The notes under the pieces: model-generated
Database searches by the model: none
Seen by the model: only the letters and a program-made list of their open reading frames with translations
What the model was told of the DNA's origin: nothing
Program-made: the position numbers and the translations under genes
From: Clostridium sp.
GTDB taxonomy: Bacteria; Bacillota; Clostridia; Clostridiales; Clostridiaceae
Reading direction: 5' to 3'
Length of the DNA stretch: 64,000 nt
Assembly (NCBI RefSeq): GCF_029267215.1
Contig: NZ_JARIDH010000044.1
Span: forward strand, 1 to 64,000
In this document: piece after piece, positions 20,051-28,978 of the stretch
How the letters are laid out: each line of letters opens with the position of its first letter
How positions within the stretch are numbered: position 1 is the stretch's first letter

Positions 20051-20164
20051 TGTCAAAAAATAAGATTTCATTATTGATTTAATGGTAAGAATATGATTTA
20101 ATTTAATTGATAAAAGTTTTTAATATCTTATTTAAAGCTTTACATTTGATTAAGGAGTAGAGAA

Positions 20165-20731
20165 ATGATAGAGACAGTAATTTTAGCGCTTATATTTGCA
20201 AAAATAAAAGGTTATAAGTTAAAACCATTTTTTAAAAGTTGGACAGTCTATCCAATTTTAATATTTGAAGCTATGTATTTATTTTTTCAAATAAATGTAT
20301 TTATGGGTAATTATGAATTTATTAATTTTGCTCCTTGGTTTAAAGAAGTTTATATGTATTTGTTTTTAATACCTATATTTTGGTATAAAGAATATATACC
20401 TGCACTAATTGGTTCAGTATTTATATTTGTGGGAACATTATTAAATCATTTAGTTATGAGTGTAAATGGTGGGAAAATGCCAGTTTACCCAACTTTATCC
20501 TACATAACAGGGTACATAGAACCTAATACTTTTTCAAAAATAAATGATATACATATGTTAGGTACAGCTAATGTTAAATTGAAATTTTTAAGTGATATTC
20601 TAGATATTGGATATAGTGTTTTAAGTGTAGGGGATATTCTAGTAAGAGTATTCGTTTTAATAATAATATATACAACAGTTAAGAAAACAAATGAAGAAAT
20701 TAGCATAAAAAGTGACAGAATATTCATTTGA
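20165..20731 (+). CDS. DUF5317-like membrane protein, first gene of agr-like cluster
   Basis: Multi-TM; VNGGKMPVYPT and SVGDILVRVFV resemble DUF5317; immediately upstream of agr genes. Confidence 0.7.
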   Translation: MIETVILALIFAKIKGYKLKPFFKSWTVYPILIFEAMYLFFQINVFMGNYEFINFAPWFKEVYMYLFLIPIFWYKEYIPALIGSVFIFVGTLLNHLVMSVNGGKMPVYPTLSYITGYIEPNTFSKINDIHMLGTANVKLKFLSDILDIGYSVLSVGDILVRVFVLIIIYTTVKKTNEEISIKSDRIFI

Positions 20732-20747
20732 CATAATGGAGGTATAA

Positions 20748-21209
20748 ATGCTAAAAGTAACTTTTTTAGAACTATTAGTTAGAGGTTTACCAGAAGCTTT
20801 TATTATGATTTTAGCAACATATACTTTAGCTAATAAAAAAGTAGAAAAAAAAGAATATTTAACATCAAGTTTAATTATGGCATTAGTAATGTATTTAGTT
20901 AGGATGCTACCAATAAATTATGGAGTACATACTATATTAAACATATTTGTATTAATATTTTTAACATTTAATGTTAATAAAATAGATTTAATAGTTAGTA
21001 TAAAATCATCGATATTAATATTAATGATTTTATTTATATGTGAAGGAGTAAATATAGGATTTATACAATTTGTATTACATAAGGATTTAAAAGTTATCTT
21101 TAGTGATTCAATGAGTAAAATGATTTTAGGAATTCCATCAACTATAGCATTTTTTGCTATAGTAATTATATATTATATAATTTCATTAAAAAAAGGGAAG
21201 TTGAAATAA
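20748..21209 (+). CDS. Integral membrane protein resembling the sensor-only membrane domain of peptide-sensing kinases (no kinase domain)
   Basis: 153 aa, multi-TM, RBS ATGGAGG; located between the DUF5317-like gene and agrB. Confidence 0.6.
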   Translation: MLKVTFLELLVRGLPEAFIMILATYTLANKKVEKKEYLTSSLIMALVMYLVRMLPINYGVHTILNIFVLIFLTFNVNKIDLIVSIKSSILILMILFICEGVNIGFIQFVLHKDLKVIFSDSMSKMILGIPSTIAFFAIVIIYYIISLKKGKLK

Positions 21210-21210
21210 A

Positions 21211-21882
21211 ATGATTGAGAATATATCTGGAAATATTGCCAATAAGGTTTCAGTAGAATTAGGATATGATAAAGAAAAAGAAGCTATAATTAAATATGGA
21301 ACATATGCTTTAATACAAACACTTATTTCTGTAATATCTGTTTTTATATTAGGGTTAATTTTTGGAATAGAAGTTGAAGCATTAATATTTTTATTTTCTG
21401 TAAGTATTTTAAGAAAATATTCAGGGGGAGCACATTCTGATTCCTCAAATACTTGCACGATTTTAGGTGTATTAATTTCAGTTTTAGTTGGATTAGTTAT
21501 AGATAAAATTATTATTGGAAATATAAGTTTAAATATAATCTTAGTTGTTTCTTTAATAGTATTTATATGGGCATATTACATAGTATTAAAATATGCGCCA
21601 GTAGATACTAAAAATAAAAGAATTAAAACAGAAAAAAAGAAAAAGCGTATGCTAAAAGGATCTTTAAAGATTTTAACAATATATTTAGTCGTTGTTTTAG
21701 GTGGAGCAATAATTTATTATAATTTTAATTTAGAAATTGCTAAGTCTGTCATGATAAGTTTAGTACTTGGTGTGGTTTGGCAATGCATAACACTTACTTC
21801 AATGGGGGAGTTGTTATTAAACTTTATTGATTCTTTTATACATAAATTATTACAATATTTAAAGGGGATGAGTTTAAAATGA
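21211..21882 (+). CDS. agrB: AgrB-family peptide-processing membrane endopeptidase
   Basis: RKYSGGAHSDSSNTCTI with His and Cys seven residues apart; multi-TM; overlaps agrD. Confidence 0.93.
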   Translation: MIENISGNIANKVSVELGYDKEKEAIIKYGTYALIQTLISVISVFILGLIFGIEVEALIFLFSVSILRKYSGGAHSDSSNTCTILGVLISVLVGLVIDKIIIGNISLNIILVVSLIVFIWAYYIVLKYAPVDTKNKRIKTEKKKKRMLKGSLKILTIYLVVVLGGAIIYYNFNLEIAKSVMISLVLGVVWQCITLTSMGELLLNFIDSFIHKLLQYLKGMSLK

Positions 21883-22013
21883 AAAAATTAAACAAAAATT
21901 TATTAACAGTATTTGCTGCTTTAACAACAGTAATTGCAACTACAGTTGCAACTTCAGCTTGTGTGTGGTTTGCACATCAACCAGAAGAACCAAAATCTTT
22001 AAGAGATGAGTAG
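21879..22013 (+). CDS. agrD: AgrD-type autoinducing-peptide precursor (44 aa)
   Basis: MKKLNKNLLTVFAALTTVIATTVATSACVWFAHQPEEPKSLRDE; amphipathic leader, Cys-ring core, acidic C-tail with Pro; ATGA overlap with agrB; absent from the supplied ORF track. Confidence 0.93.
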   Translation: MKKLNKNLLTVFAALTTVIATTVATSACVWFAHQPEEPKSLRDE

Positions 22014-22018
22014 AATTA

Positions 22019-22053
22019 AGAAATAAGGTCGGGGTTAAAGCCGGCCTTATTTT
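22019..22053 (+). terminator. Rho-independent terminator after agrD
   Basis: AATAAGGTCGG-GGTTAAAG-CCGGCCTTATTTT. Confidence 0.88.
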
Positions 22054-22075
22054 GTAGTTAACAGAAAGGCAAAAA

Positions 22076-23764
22076 ATGATTAGAAACGTAAATGATAACA
22101 AAAAGAAAAAAGTTGATGAAATATTATCAATAGTAAAAATATCATCATTATTATTTTCTGCTATAGCTTTTTTGCAATATGTATTTAAATTTGCTGAAGC
22201 TAAAAATATTTATCCATATTATGGGGTATTATCAGTGTTTATAAGTATACTTCTATTATCGATAATATATATACTTTGGAGTTTTGCAGCTTTAAATAGA
22301 TACAAGGATCATATAAATAAAATTCAATGGATAGAAATAATACTATTCATTGTTATATTTTTAGTAGCCATATTAGTTTCGGGAGCTAATGAGAGTAATA
22401 ATAAATTTTTATTTCTATTTATTATAATAACATCTACAATTCAAGGAGGAATGAATAGAGGTGTCATAGTTTCTATAATATCTTCATCAATAATTTTATC
22501 AATAGATATAATTTTTGCTGGGAATAGTGGAGTGAATATGTACTTCCAAAATGATTTAATATTAGCAGGTGTGTTTATTTTAACTGCTTGGACATTGGGT
22601 TTTTATGTTAGAACAGAAAATGAACACATAAGAGAACTTCAAAAATTAGTTAATGAAGATGGATTAACAGGAGTTTATAATCATAGATATTTTTATGATA
22701 AATTAAGAGAGAAGATGCATATTAGTGAAGTTGATAATAAAAAACTTTCATTAATATTTATGGATATAGATTATTTTAAACATTATAATGACTTGTATGG
22801 ACATCAAAGGGGAGATGAAGCTCTCAAGAAGATAGGGGATATTTTAAAAGATTTAGCTAGAGAAAATGATATAGTAGCTAGGTATGGAGGGGAAGAATTT
22901 GCAATTATTTTACCTGATACATCAGAAAAGGAAGCTAGTATAATAGCAGAAAATATAAGAGTAAAAATTGAGAAAACATACTTTGATGGACAGGAAAATC
23001 AGCCTAATTCAAACTTTACTGTATCTGTTGGTATAGCTATTTTCCCAGATAAAGCAGAGAATGAATTAGACCTTGTAAAATATGCAGATGATGCATTATA
23101 TAGAGCTAAATTCTTTCATAAGAATAGGGTTGAAACATATATTTCAGTTTTAGATGAATTAAAAAAGGATTTAAAGGAAGAGGAAAATGGGTTGGTAACA
23201 ACAATAAAAACTTTAATAAGTGTTATTAATGCAAAGGACAAATATACATATAGTCATGTAGAAAGAGTAGTAGTTTATAGTAGGCTTATGGCTAAGAAGT
23301 TAGGTCTAACTGAAATTGAAAAGAAACAGTTAATATATGGGGCATATATGCATGATATAGGAAAGATAAATGTTCCTAATGAGATATTAACTAAAAAAAT
23401 GAGATTAACTAAGGAAGAGTGGGAAATATTAAAACAACATCCAAGGGATGGGGTGGAGATAATAAAATCTGTAAATTCACTTAAAGATGTTGTACCACTT
23501 ATATTACATCATCATGAAAGATTTGATGGAAACGGGTATCCAAGTGAGTTAAAAGGAGAAGATATACCATATTTAGCTAGAGTTTTAACTGTCATTGATA
23601 GTTTTGATGCTATGACTTCAAATAGACCTTATAACAAAAGAAAAACTTATGAGGAGGGAATTGAGGAGCTTAAAAGATGTAGTGGAACTCAGTTTGATCC
23701 AGATTTGGTTAAAATATTTACAGAGGTTGTTAGAGAAAATATAAATGAAATACAAGATTTTTAA
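22076..23764 (+). CDS. Membrane-bound GGDEF + HD-GYP protein (c-di-GMP turnover)
   Basis: N-terminal TMs; GGEEF; HDIGK and HHHERFDGNGYP HD-GYP motifs. Confidence 0.93.
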   Translation: MIRNVNDNKKKKVDEILSIVKISSLLFSAIAFLQYVFKFAEAKNIYPYYGVLSVFISILLLSIIYILWSFAALNRYKDHINKIQWIEIILFIVIFLVAILVSGANESNNKFLFLFIIITSTIQGGMNRGVIVSIISSSIILSIDIIFAGNSGVNMYFQNDLILAGVFILTAWTLGFYVRTENEHIRELQKLVNEDGLTGVYNHRYFYDKLREKMHISEVDNKKLSLIFMDIDYFKHYNDLYGHQRGDEALKKIGDILKDLARENDIVARYGGEEFAIILPDTSEKEASIIAENIRVKIEKTYFDGQENQPNSNFTVSVGIAIFPDKAENELDLVKYADDALYRAKFFHKNRVETYISVLDELKKDLKEEENGLVTTIKTLISVINAKDKYTYSHVERVVVYSRLMAKKLGLTEIEKKQLIYGAYMHDIGKINVPNEILTKKMRLTKEEWEILKQHPRDGVEIIKSVNSLKDVVPLILHHHERFDGNGYPSELKGEDIPYLARVLTVIDSFDAMTSNRPYNKRKTYEEGIEELKRCSGTQFDPDLVKIFTEVVRENINEIQDF

Positions 23765-23796
23765 GGGGTGTATTAAAATGATATGCACCCCTTTTT
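23763..23796 (+). terminator. Rho-independent terminator
   Basis: AAGGGGTGTA...TGCACCCCTTTTT. Confidence 0.8.
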
Positions 23797-23890
23797 GTTT
23801 ATGTTAATCTTGTATTTATTAATAGGTTAAATTTAATTATATAATACTTCATAAGAATTTTTAAAAAATATTTTAAAAACTTAATAAATG

Positions 23891-25393
23891 CTATTCTTTA
23901 AAGTCAGATAAAATTGTTTCAACACAAAGTTTACTAGAATTTAAAACCATGGAAATACCTGCACCAGGGTGAGTTGAATCACCTACAAAATAAAGATTTT
24001 TAACTGATTTAATTTTACTTTGAGGACGAAAAGCTGTGCTTTGAAGTAAATTATGATTTAGTCCAAAGGATGAACCATAATAACAGTTATAATCATTTTT
24101 AAAGTCTAGAGGAGTTGTATAGCTTTCATAAAGTATATTAGATTTTATATCCTCAAGCCCTTTAATTTTACTTATGTCATAAAGAACCTTATTTCGTAAC
24201 TTACGTATTTGAGTATTATTCCATTTATAATTTATTTTATTAAGATTTTGAACCCTTAAAATTATATTTAAGCACTCACAATTAGGAGGAGTTAAACTTG
24301 AATCAATGGAACTTGGACAATAAATGTAGTAGATAAATTCCTTAGGCAAATCTCCTTTAAAAAATGGAGCTAATAGGCTTTCTTTTTCATTATGGTTTAA
24401 TATAATGTTATGTACATCTAATACTTTATATTTTTTCTTAAGAAATAGATGAAGTATAAATGTTGAACAAGAGTAATTTAATTTAGATAGATATCTTTTT
24501 GAATATTTTATATTTGAAATCTTTCTAGGAATAAGATGTCTCATTGTATAAGGAAAGTCACTATTACATATAACAATATCACTAAAAAAGTTTTGGTGAT
24601 TTGAAGTTATACCAATTGCTTTTTTATTTTTCACAATTACTTTATCAACAGGTGAAGAGGTATAGATTTTCCCTCCTAGTTCTAGTATAAGTTTTTCTAA
24701 AGCTTTAATGTAGGAATACATACCACCTTTTAAATAGTATAGTCCATATACTTGAGAAGCTGATGGTATTAGGTTAAATACATTTGAACTTTTAAAAGGA
24801 GATTCACCTATATACATACATTGAAATCCTAAGAACATTCTTAAATATTTATTCTCTAAGTATTTGTTGATTGTTCTATAACAATTTTTTAATGGGTGTA
24901 TTAGAAATAAACTTTTAAATAACTTAGGATTTAATATGCTTGAGGTATTTAAAAAGCTTTTATTTAAAAAATACTTATCTACTATTAAATAACGTCTGTA
25001 TGATTCTGATATATATTTATAGTAATTTGAACTATCATTTTCAAAGACTTTTTCAAGTGAAAAAGTAGTTTTTAAAAAATTAGAATATATATCAAATTTT
25101 AAATTATTTGGACAGAATACTCTGTATAGAGTATTTAGTTCTATAATTGATAAATAATCATTAGGATTTTTTTTCGCATATCTAAATATTTCAAAGTATG
25201 GTTTAGGTATCATAAAAATTGATGCTGAGGAATCAATTTTAAAGTCTTTATAAGAAATTAGAGAAGTTTTCCCTCCTACTTTAGGATTTTTTTCAAAGAT
25301 TTCAACTTTAAATCCATTTGAAAGAAGGCGAATGGCAGTAGCTAATCCGCCTATGCCAGCCCCCACTATAATTGCTTTTTTCATATTTAACAC
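23891..25393 (-). CDS. Phytoene desaturase (CrtI/CrtN)-like FAD oxidoreductase
   Basis: N-terminal VGAGIGGLATAIRLLSNGFKVEIFEKNPKVGGKT dinucleotide fold; C-terminal NLYFVGDSTHPGAGISMVLNSSK. Confidence 0.88.
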   Translation of the reverse strand: MLNMKKAIIVGAGIGGLATAIRLLSNGFKVEIFEKNPKVGGKTSLISYKDFKIDSSASIFMIPKPYFEIFRYAKKNPNDYLSIIELNTLYRVFCPNNLKFDIYSNFLKTTFSLEKVFENDSSNYYKYISESYRRYLIVDKYFLNKSFLNTSSILNPKLFKSLFLIHPLKNCYRTINKYLENKYLRMFLGFQCMYIGESPFKSSNVFNLIPSASQVYGLYYLKGGMYSYIKALEKLILELGGKIYTSSPVDKVIVKNKKAIGITSNHQNFFSDIVICNSDFPYTMRHLIPRKISNIKYSKRYLSKLNYSCSTFILHLFLKKKYKVLDVHNIILNHNEKESLLAPFFKGDLPKEFIYYIYCPSSIDSSLTPPNCECLNIILRVQNLNKINYKWNNTQIRKLRNKVLYDISKIKGLEDIKSNILYESYTTPLDFKNDYNCYYGSSFGLNHNLLQSTAFRPQSKIKSVKNLYFVGDSTHPGAGISMVLNSSKLCVETILSDFKE

Positions 25394-25401
25394 CTCAAAT
25401 T

Positions 25402-26043
25402 TTAGCCACCTAAGGTAATATCTTGGTTATTGTACCAATTTATTGCATCAAAAAAATGATTTTCTGAGAAATTTGGCCATAAATCATTAATTATATACAT
25501 ATCTGAATAAACAGATTGAACAGGAAGGAAGCCACTAAGTCTACTTCTTCCACCCCATCTTATTAATAAATCTATTCTTGATACATCCTTTGAACGTATA
25601 TTATCATAAATATTTTTACTTTTTATATCACAAGATTTTAGTAGGTTTAAATCCCACTCCCACCCATAATTAACTAGGAAATTAACTCGTATTCCTCCTT
25701 TTCCAAGAGTTGTTCTAGTTGTATATTTTTTTAAGTCCTTAGGGAAAACTGGAGATTCATAGTTTCCTATAACTAGAAGCTCACAGTCTTCATTAGCTAT
25801 TAATTCAACAGATTTTATGCAAGCTTCTATGAAAGCTTCTTTTTGGTAAGATGGTCTTTTAGCATTATCAGTTGTAAATCCATAATATGTTATTTCTTCA
25901 ATACCAAGTTTTTGACAAAGTTTAAAAAGTTTTAACCCTGGATCTATTCCGTAAAAATAACCTTTATCTTTTTCTAATCCATTCAACACAGCCCATCTTC
26001 TATTGCCGTCAGGGATTATACCTATATGTTTTGGAATTCTCAT
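25402..26043 (-). CDS. cis-prenyltransferase (UppS-like), short and divergent
   Basis: HIGIIPDGNRRWA; RIDLLIRWGGRSRLSGFLPVQSVYSDMYIINDLWPNF; 8 bp upstream of the desaturase gene. Confidence 0.85.
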   Translation of the reverse strand: MRIPKHIGIIPDGNRRWAVLNGLEKDKGYFYGIDPGLKLFKLCQKLGIEEITYYGFTTDNAKRPSYQKEAFIEACIKSVELIANEDCELLVIGNYESPVFPKDLKKYTTRTTLGKGGIRVNFLVNYGWEWDLNLLKSCDIKSKNIYDNIRSKDVSRIDLLIRWGGRSRLSGFLPVQSVYSDMYIINDLWPNFSENHFFDAINWYNNQDITLGG

Positions 26044-26201
26044 AATATGTGTTCAACCCTTTCTAAAAATAAGTTCATATAATTAAGTATTACCATTTTA
26101 AGAAATAAAATGTATAAATTTGATTAATTTAAAAATTGATTATATGATATATAGAATAGAAAAAATATTTTTTAGAATTAAATTTTAAATGGAGTGAAAA
26201 A

Positions 26202-27158
26202 ATGAGATTTATAGGAGTTAGAACATGGAAAACAGCTATTGGGGTAGTAATTGCAATGATAATTGCTAAAGAAATTGGACTTGCTTATTGGCCAGCTGCT
26301 GGGATTATAACTATATTAAGCATACAAAGTACAAAAAGAGAATCTTTAGATATTGCAATTAGAAGGAGTATATCGGCTTTAGTTGCCATAGCAATTGCAT
26401 CTTTATTATTTTTATTATTTGGATTTAATTCAATTGTATTTGGATTATTTGTTTTATTATTTATACCTTTAACAGTTAAACTAAAGGTTACTGATGGAAT
26501 TGTATTAAGCTCTGTTTTAGTAACACATTTATTAGTTAAAAAAGAGGTTACGGTTAATTTGATTATTAATGAGGTTGGACTTATTATAGTTGGAATTGGG
26601 GTTGCGTTGGTATTGAATAGTTATATGCCTAAGAATGAAGAAAAGTTAAAAGAGGATATAGATTATATATCAGAAAAAATAAAAGAAATATTTATGGATA
26701 TGGCATACTCATTAAGAACACATAGCGTTTCAATAAACCAACAAAGTCTTTTTAGTGAGCTTGAAGATAGAATAGAAATTGCAAAAAAAAGAGCAAACGA
26801 TAATTTTAATAACTATCTTTTTTCAGATGTAAGATATTATGTTCATTATGTAGAGATGAGAGGGGTTCAACTTCAAATATTAAAATATATGAGAGAACAT
26901 TTTGGAAGAATATCAATGACTGTTAAGCAAACAGAGTGGGTTGCAAACTTTACAGAGGAATTAGCATCAGTAATAGGAAAAGAAGTGAATGCAAATATAT
27001 TAATAAATAGATTAAATAGAGTAAGAAAAGAGCTTAGTTTACAAGCTCTTCCTGTAACAAGAGAGGAGTTTGAAAATAGAGCTATGTTATACCAGTTTTT
27101 AAATGATTTAGAAATTTTTATTGAGTCAAAAAGAGAATGTGATACTAAAAGATATTAA
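26202..27158 (+). CDS. Aromatic-acid-exporter-like (ArAE_1/DUF939) membrane protein
   Basis: RTWKTAIGVVIAMIIAKEIGLAYWPAAGIITILSIQSTKRES. Confidence 0.82.
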   Translation: MRFIGVRTWKTAIGVVIAMIIAKEIGLAYWPAAGIITILSIQSTKRESLDIAIRRSISALVAIAIASLLFLLFGFNSIVFGLFVLLFIPLTVKLKVTDGIVLSSVLVTHLLVKKEVTVNLIINEVGLIIVGIGVALVLNSYMPKNEEKLKEDIDYISEKIKEIFMDMAYSLRTHSVSINQQSLFSELEDRIEIAKKRANDNFNNYLFSDVRYYVHYVEMRGVQLQILKYMREHFGRISMTVKQTEWVANFTEELASVIGKEVNANILINRLNRVRKELSLQALPVTREEFENRAMLYQFLNDLEIFIESKRECDTKRY

Positions 27159-27176
27159 AACTATATTTTAAATTAG

Positions 27177-27767
27177 GGAAAACAAACAATTATTGCAATG
27201 TTTGGAGATCATCTTCCATCATTAACAGTAATAAATAAAGATGAAAAAGTTTTAGATAATGACAACAAATATTTAGCTGATTTCTTTATGTGGGATAATA
27301 TTGGATTATCTAAGGATGAAGTTACAATGGAGGCTAATGAGTTTACAACCTACATATTAGATAAATTAAATATGGTTTCTGGTATTATGCCAACTTTCCA
27401 CAAAGAGTTTAAAAATAAGGAAAATTATAATAAAGATTTTGAACTTATTCAGTATGATATGATTTTTGGAAAGAATTATATTATGAATGGTAATGGTTAT
27501 GAAAAGAGTAATATGAAGATGGGATTAAAAGATATTGTTCTAAAAAACTATGAAGTTAATGGAGAAGATATAATTGTTCATGGAGAAAACTTTAATTATA
27601 AAAGTTCAATAATTATAAATGGAAAGAAAATTCCTACAGAATTTAAGGATGCTAATACATTGATAGGAGATGAAATTCCAAAGGATATAAAAGATATTTC
27701 TGTGGGACAGATAGGAAAATTTGATAAAGTATTAGGAAAAAGTAATATCTTAGAAATAAAATAATAT
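27177..27767 (+). pseudogene. C-terminal fragment of LTA-synthase/sulfatase family protein
   Basis: In-frame TAG at 27174 then GKQTIIAMFGDHLPSL..., the last metal-binding motif of sulfatase-family LTA synthases; the N-terminal TM and catalytic parts are absent. The track starts at ATG 27198. Confidence 0.75.
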
Positions 27768-27772
27768 TTATT

Positions 27773-27800
27773 AAACACCTTAAATATTTTTAAGGTGTTT
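27773..27800 (+). terminator. Rho-independent terminator
   Basis: AAACACCTTAAA...TTTAAGGTGTTT. Confidence 0.75.
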
Positions 27801-27929
27801 ATTTATATTGAAAGTAAATTTTTTTTGCATAAAAATTTGTTTTGAAGAGGAAAATTTAAATGATATACTAAATATAATTAACTAATAAATATTAAGTATA
27901 AGATTAATTTTTTAAGGAGGTTTGTATAT

Positions 27930-28199
27930 ATGAAAATAATAAAAAAAGATAGAAGAGTAGAAAATTTTAGTATTGATAAGCTTTCAACAAGTTTATTAAA
28001 TGCAGCTAAGGACTTAGACTTAATATTAAATGAATCAGATATTCATGTTATTTCAAATGATGTTGAGAAGGTAATAAGAGATATAAGAGGAGAAAATGGA
28101 GTTACATCAAGCTATGAGGTTATAGGAGTTGTAATAGGAACACTAAATAATGAAAGATTTACAGAGGTTGTTAAGGCATACACTGAATATAAAAAGTAA
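27930..28199 (+). CDS. Standalone ATP-cone domain protein
   Basis: MKIIKKDRRVENFSIDKLSTSLLNAAKDL... ATP-cone pattern; RBS AAGGAGG. Confidence 0.8.
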   Translation: MKIIKKDRRVENFSIDKLSTSLLNAAKDLDLILNESDIHVISNDVEKVIRDIRGENGVTSSYEVIGVVIGTLNNERFTEVVKAYTEYKK

Positions 28200-28219
28200 A
28201 TAAATTGGTTTATAAATTT

Positions 28220-28252
28220 AAAGCTATCCTTAAGGTTTAAGGGTAGCTTTTG
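28220..28252 (+). terminator. Rho-independent terminator (between convergent genes)
   Basis: AAAGCTATCCTTAA...GGGTAGCTTTT. Confidence 0.75.
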
Positions 28253-28262
28253 AAAAAATAAT

Positions 28263-28799
28263 TTAAAATAAACTTAATTTTTTTGTTTTTGAGCAAAATT
28301 TTAAGAGTGCTTTTCCTTGTATATCACTTTCTTTTATTAATCCAAAATAACGTGAATCTAAACTTACATTTCTATTATCGCCCATTACAAAATATTTATT
28401 TTTAGGTATATTTATTTTTATATAATAAGGTATTTGCATATTTTCTTTTATATAATCTTCATGAAGAAGAGTTCCATTTAAATAAATAGAAGAATTATTT
28501 ATTTCTAAAGTATCTCCAGGTAGGCCAATTATTCTTTTAACTAAGAAATTATCATATTTATCTTTAGCGTATATATTTACAATATCGTATCTTTGAGGGG
28601 ACGAAAGGGAGTAAGCTTTTTTATTTATAATTAATATATCATTATCATGTATTGTATTTTCCATGGAGGAACCATCTACAATTGCTATAAAAATACTATT
28701 TATAAATAATATTAAAATAAAAATAACAATATATAGTGCTATTATTATTGTTTTGAAAAGCTTATTTTCATTAGGAATAAAGTAATTTAAATATTTCAT
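28263..28799 (-). CDS. Signal peptidase I (S26)
   Basis: VDGSSMENTIHDND catalytic Ser, VKRIIGLPGD catalytic Lys, GDNRNVSLDSRYFG. Confidence 0.93.
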   Translation of the reverse strand: MKYLNYFIPNENKLFKTIIIALYIVIFILILFINSIFIAIVDGSSMENTIHDNDILIINKKAYSLSSPQRYDIVNIYAKDKYDNFLVKRIIGLPGDTLEINNSSIYLNGTLLHEDYIKENMQIPYYIKINIPKNKYFVMGDNRNVSLDSRYFGLIKESDIQGKALLKFCSKTKKLSLF

Positions 28800-28944
28800 T
28801 TTATAAACACCTATAAAATAATGGATATATTATTAGAGTATTTTTTTTGAGAGCAAATAAGAACAATATTTAAGTTTTGGTTGAAAATTAATAATGATTT
28901 TAATATAATGAGATTATAAAATTTGTAATTTATATACAATTTAA

Positions 28945-28958
28945 TGGAAACGTTACCG
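28945..28958. promoter_or_regulatory. Candidate cre site just upstream of pullulanase
   Basis: TGGAAACGTTACCG, 20 bp before ATG 28979. Confidence 0.5.
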
Positions 28959-28978
28959 AAAGTTTGGGGGAAAGATTT

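Noticed and set aside
27198-27764. Intact LTA synthase
   Set aside because: Only the last sulfatase motif and C-terminal extension are present; TM and catalytic parts missing.
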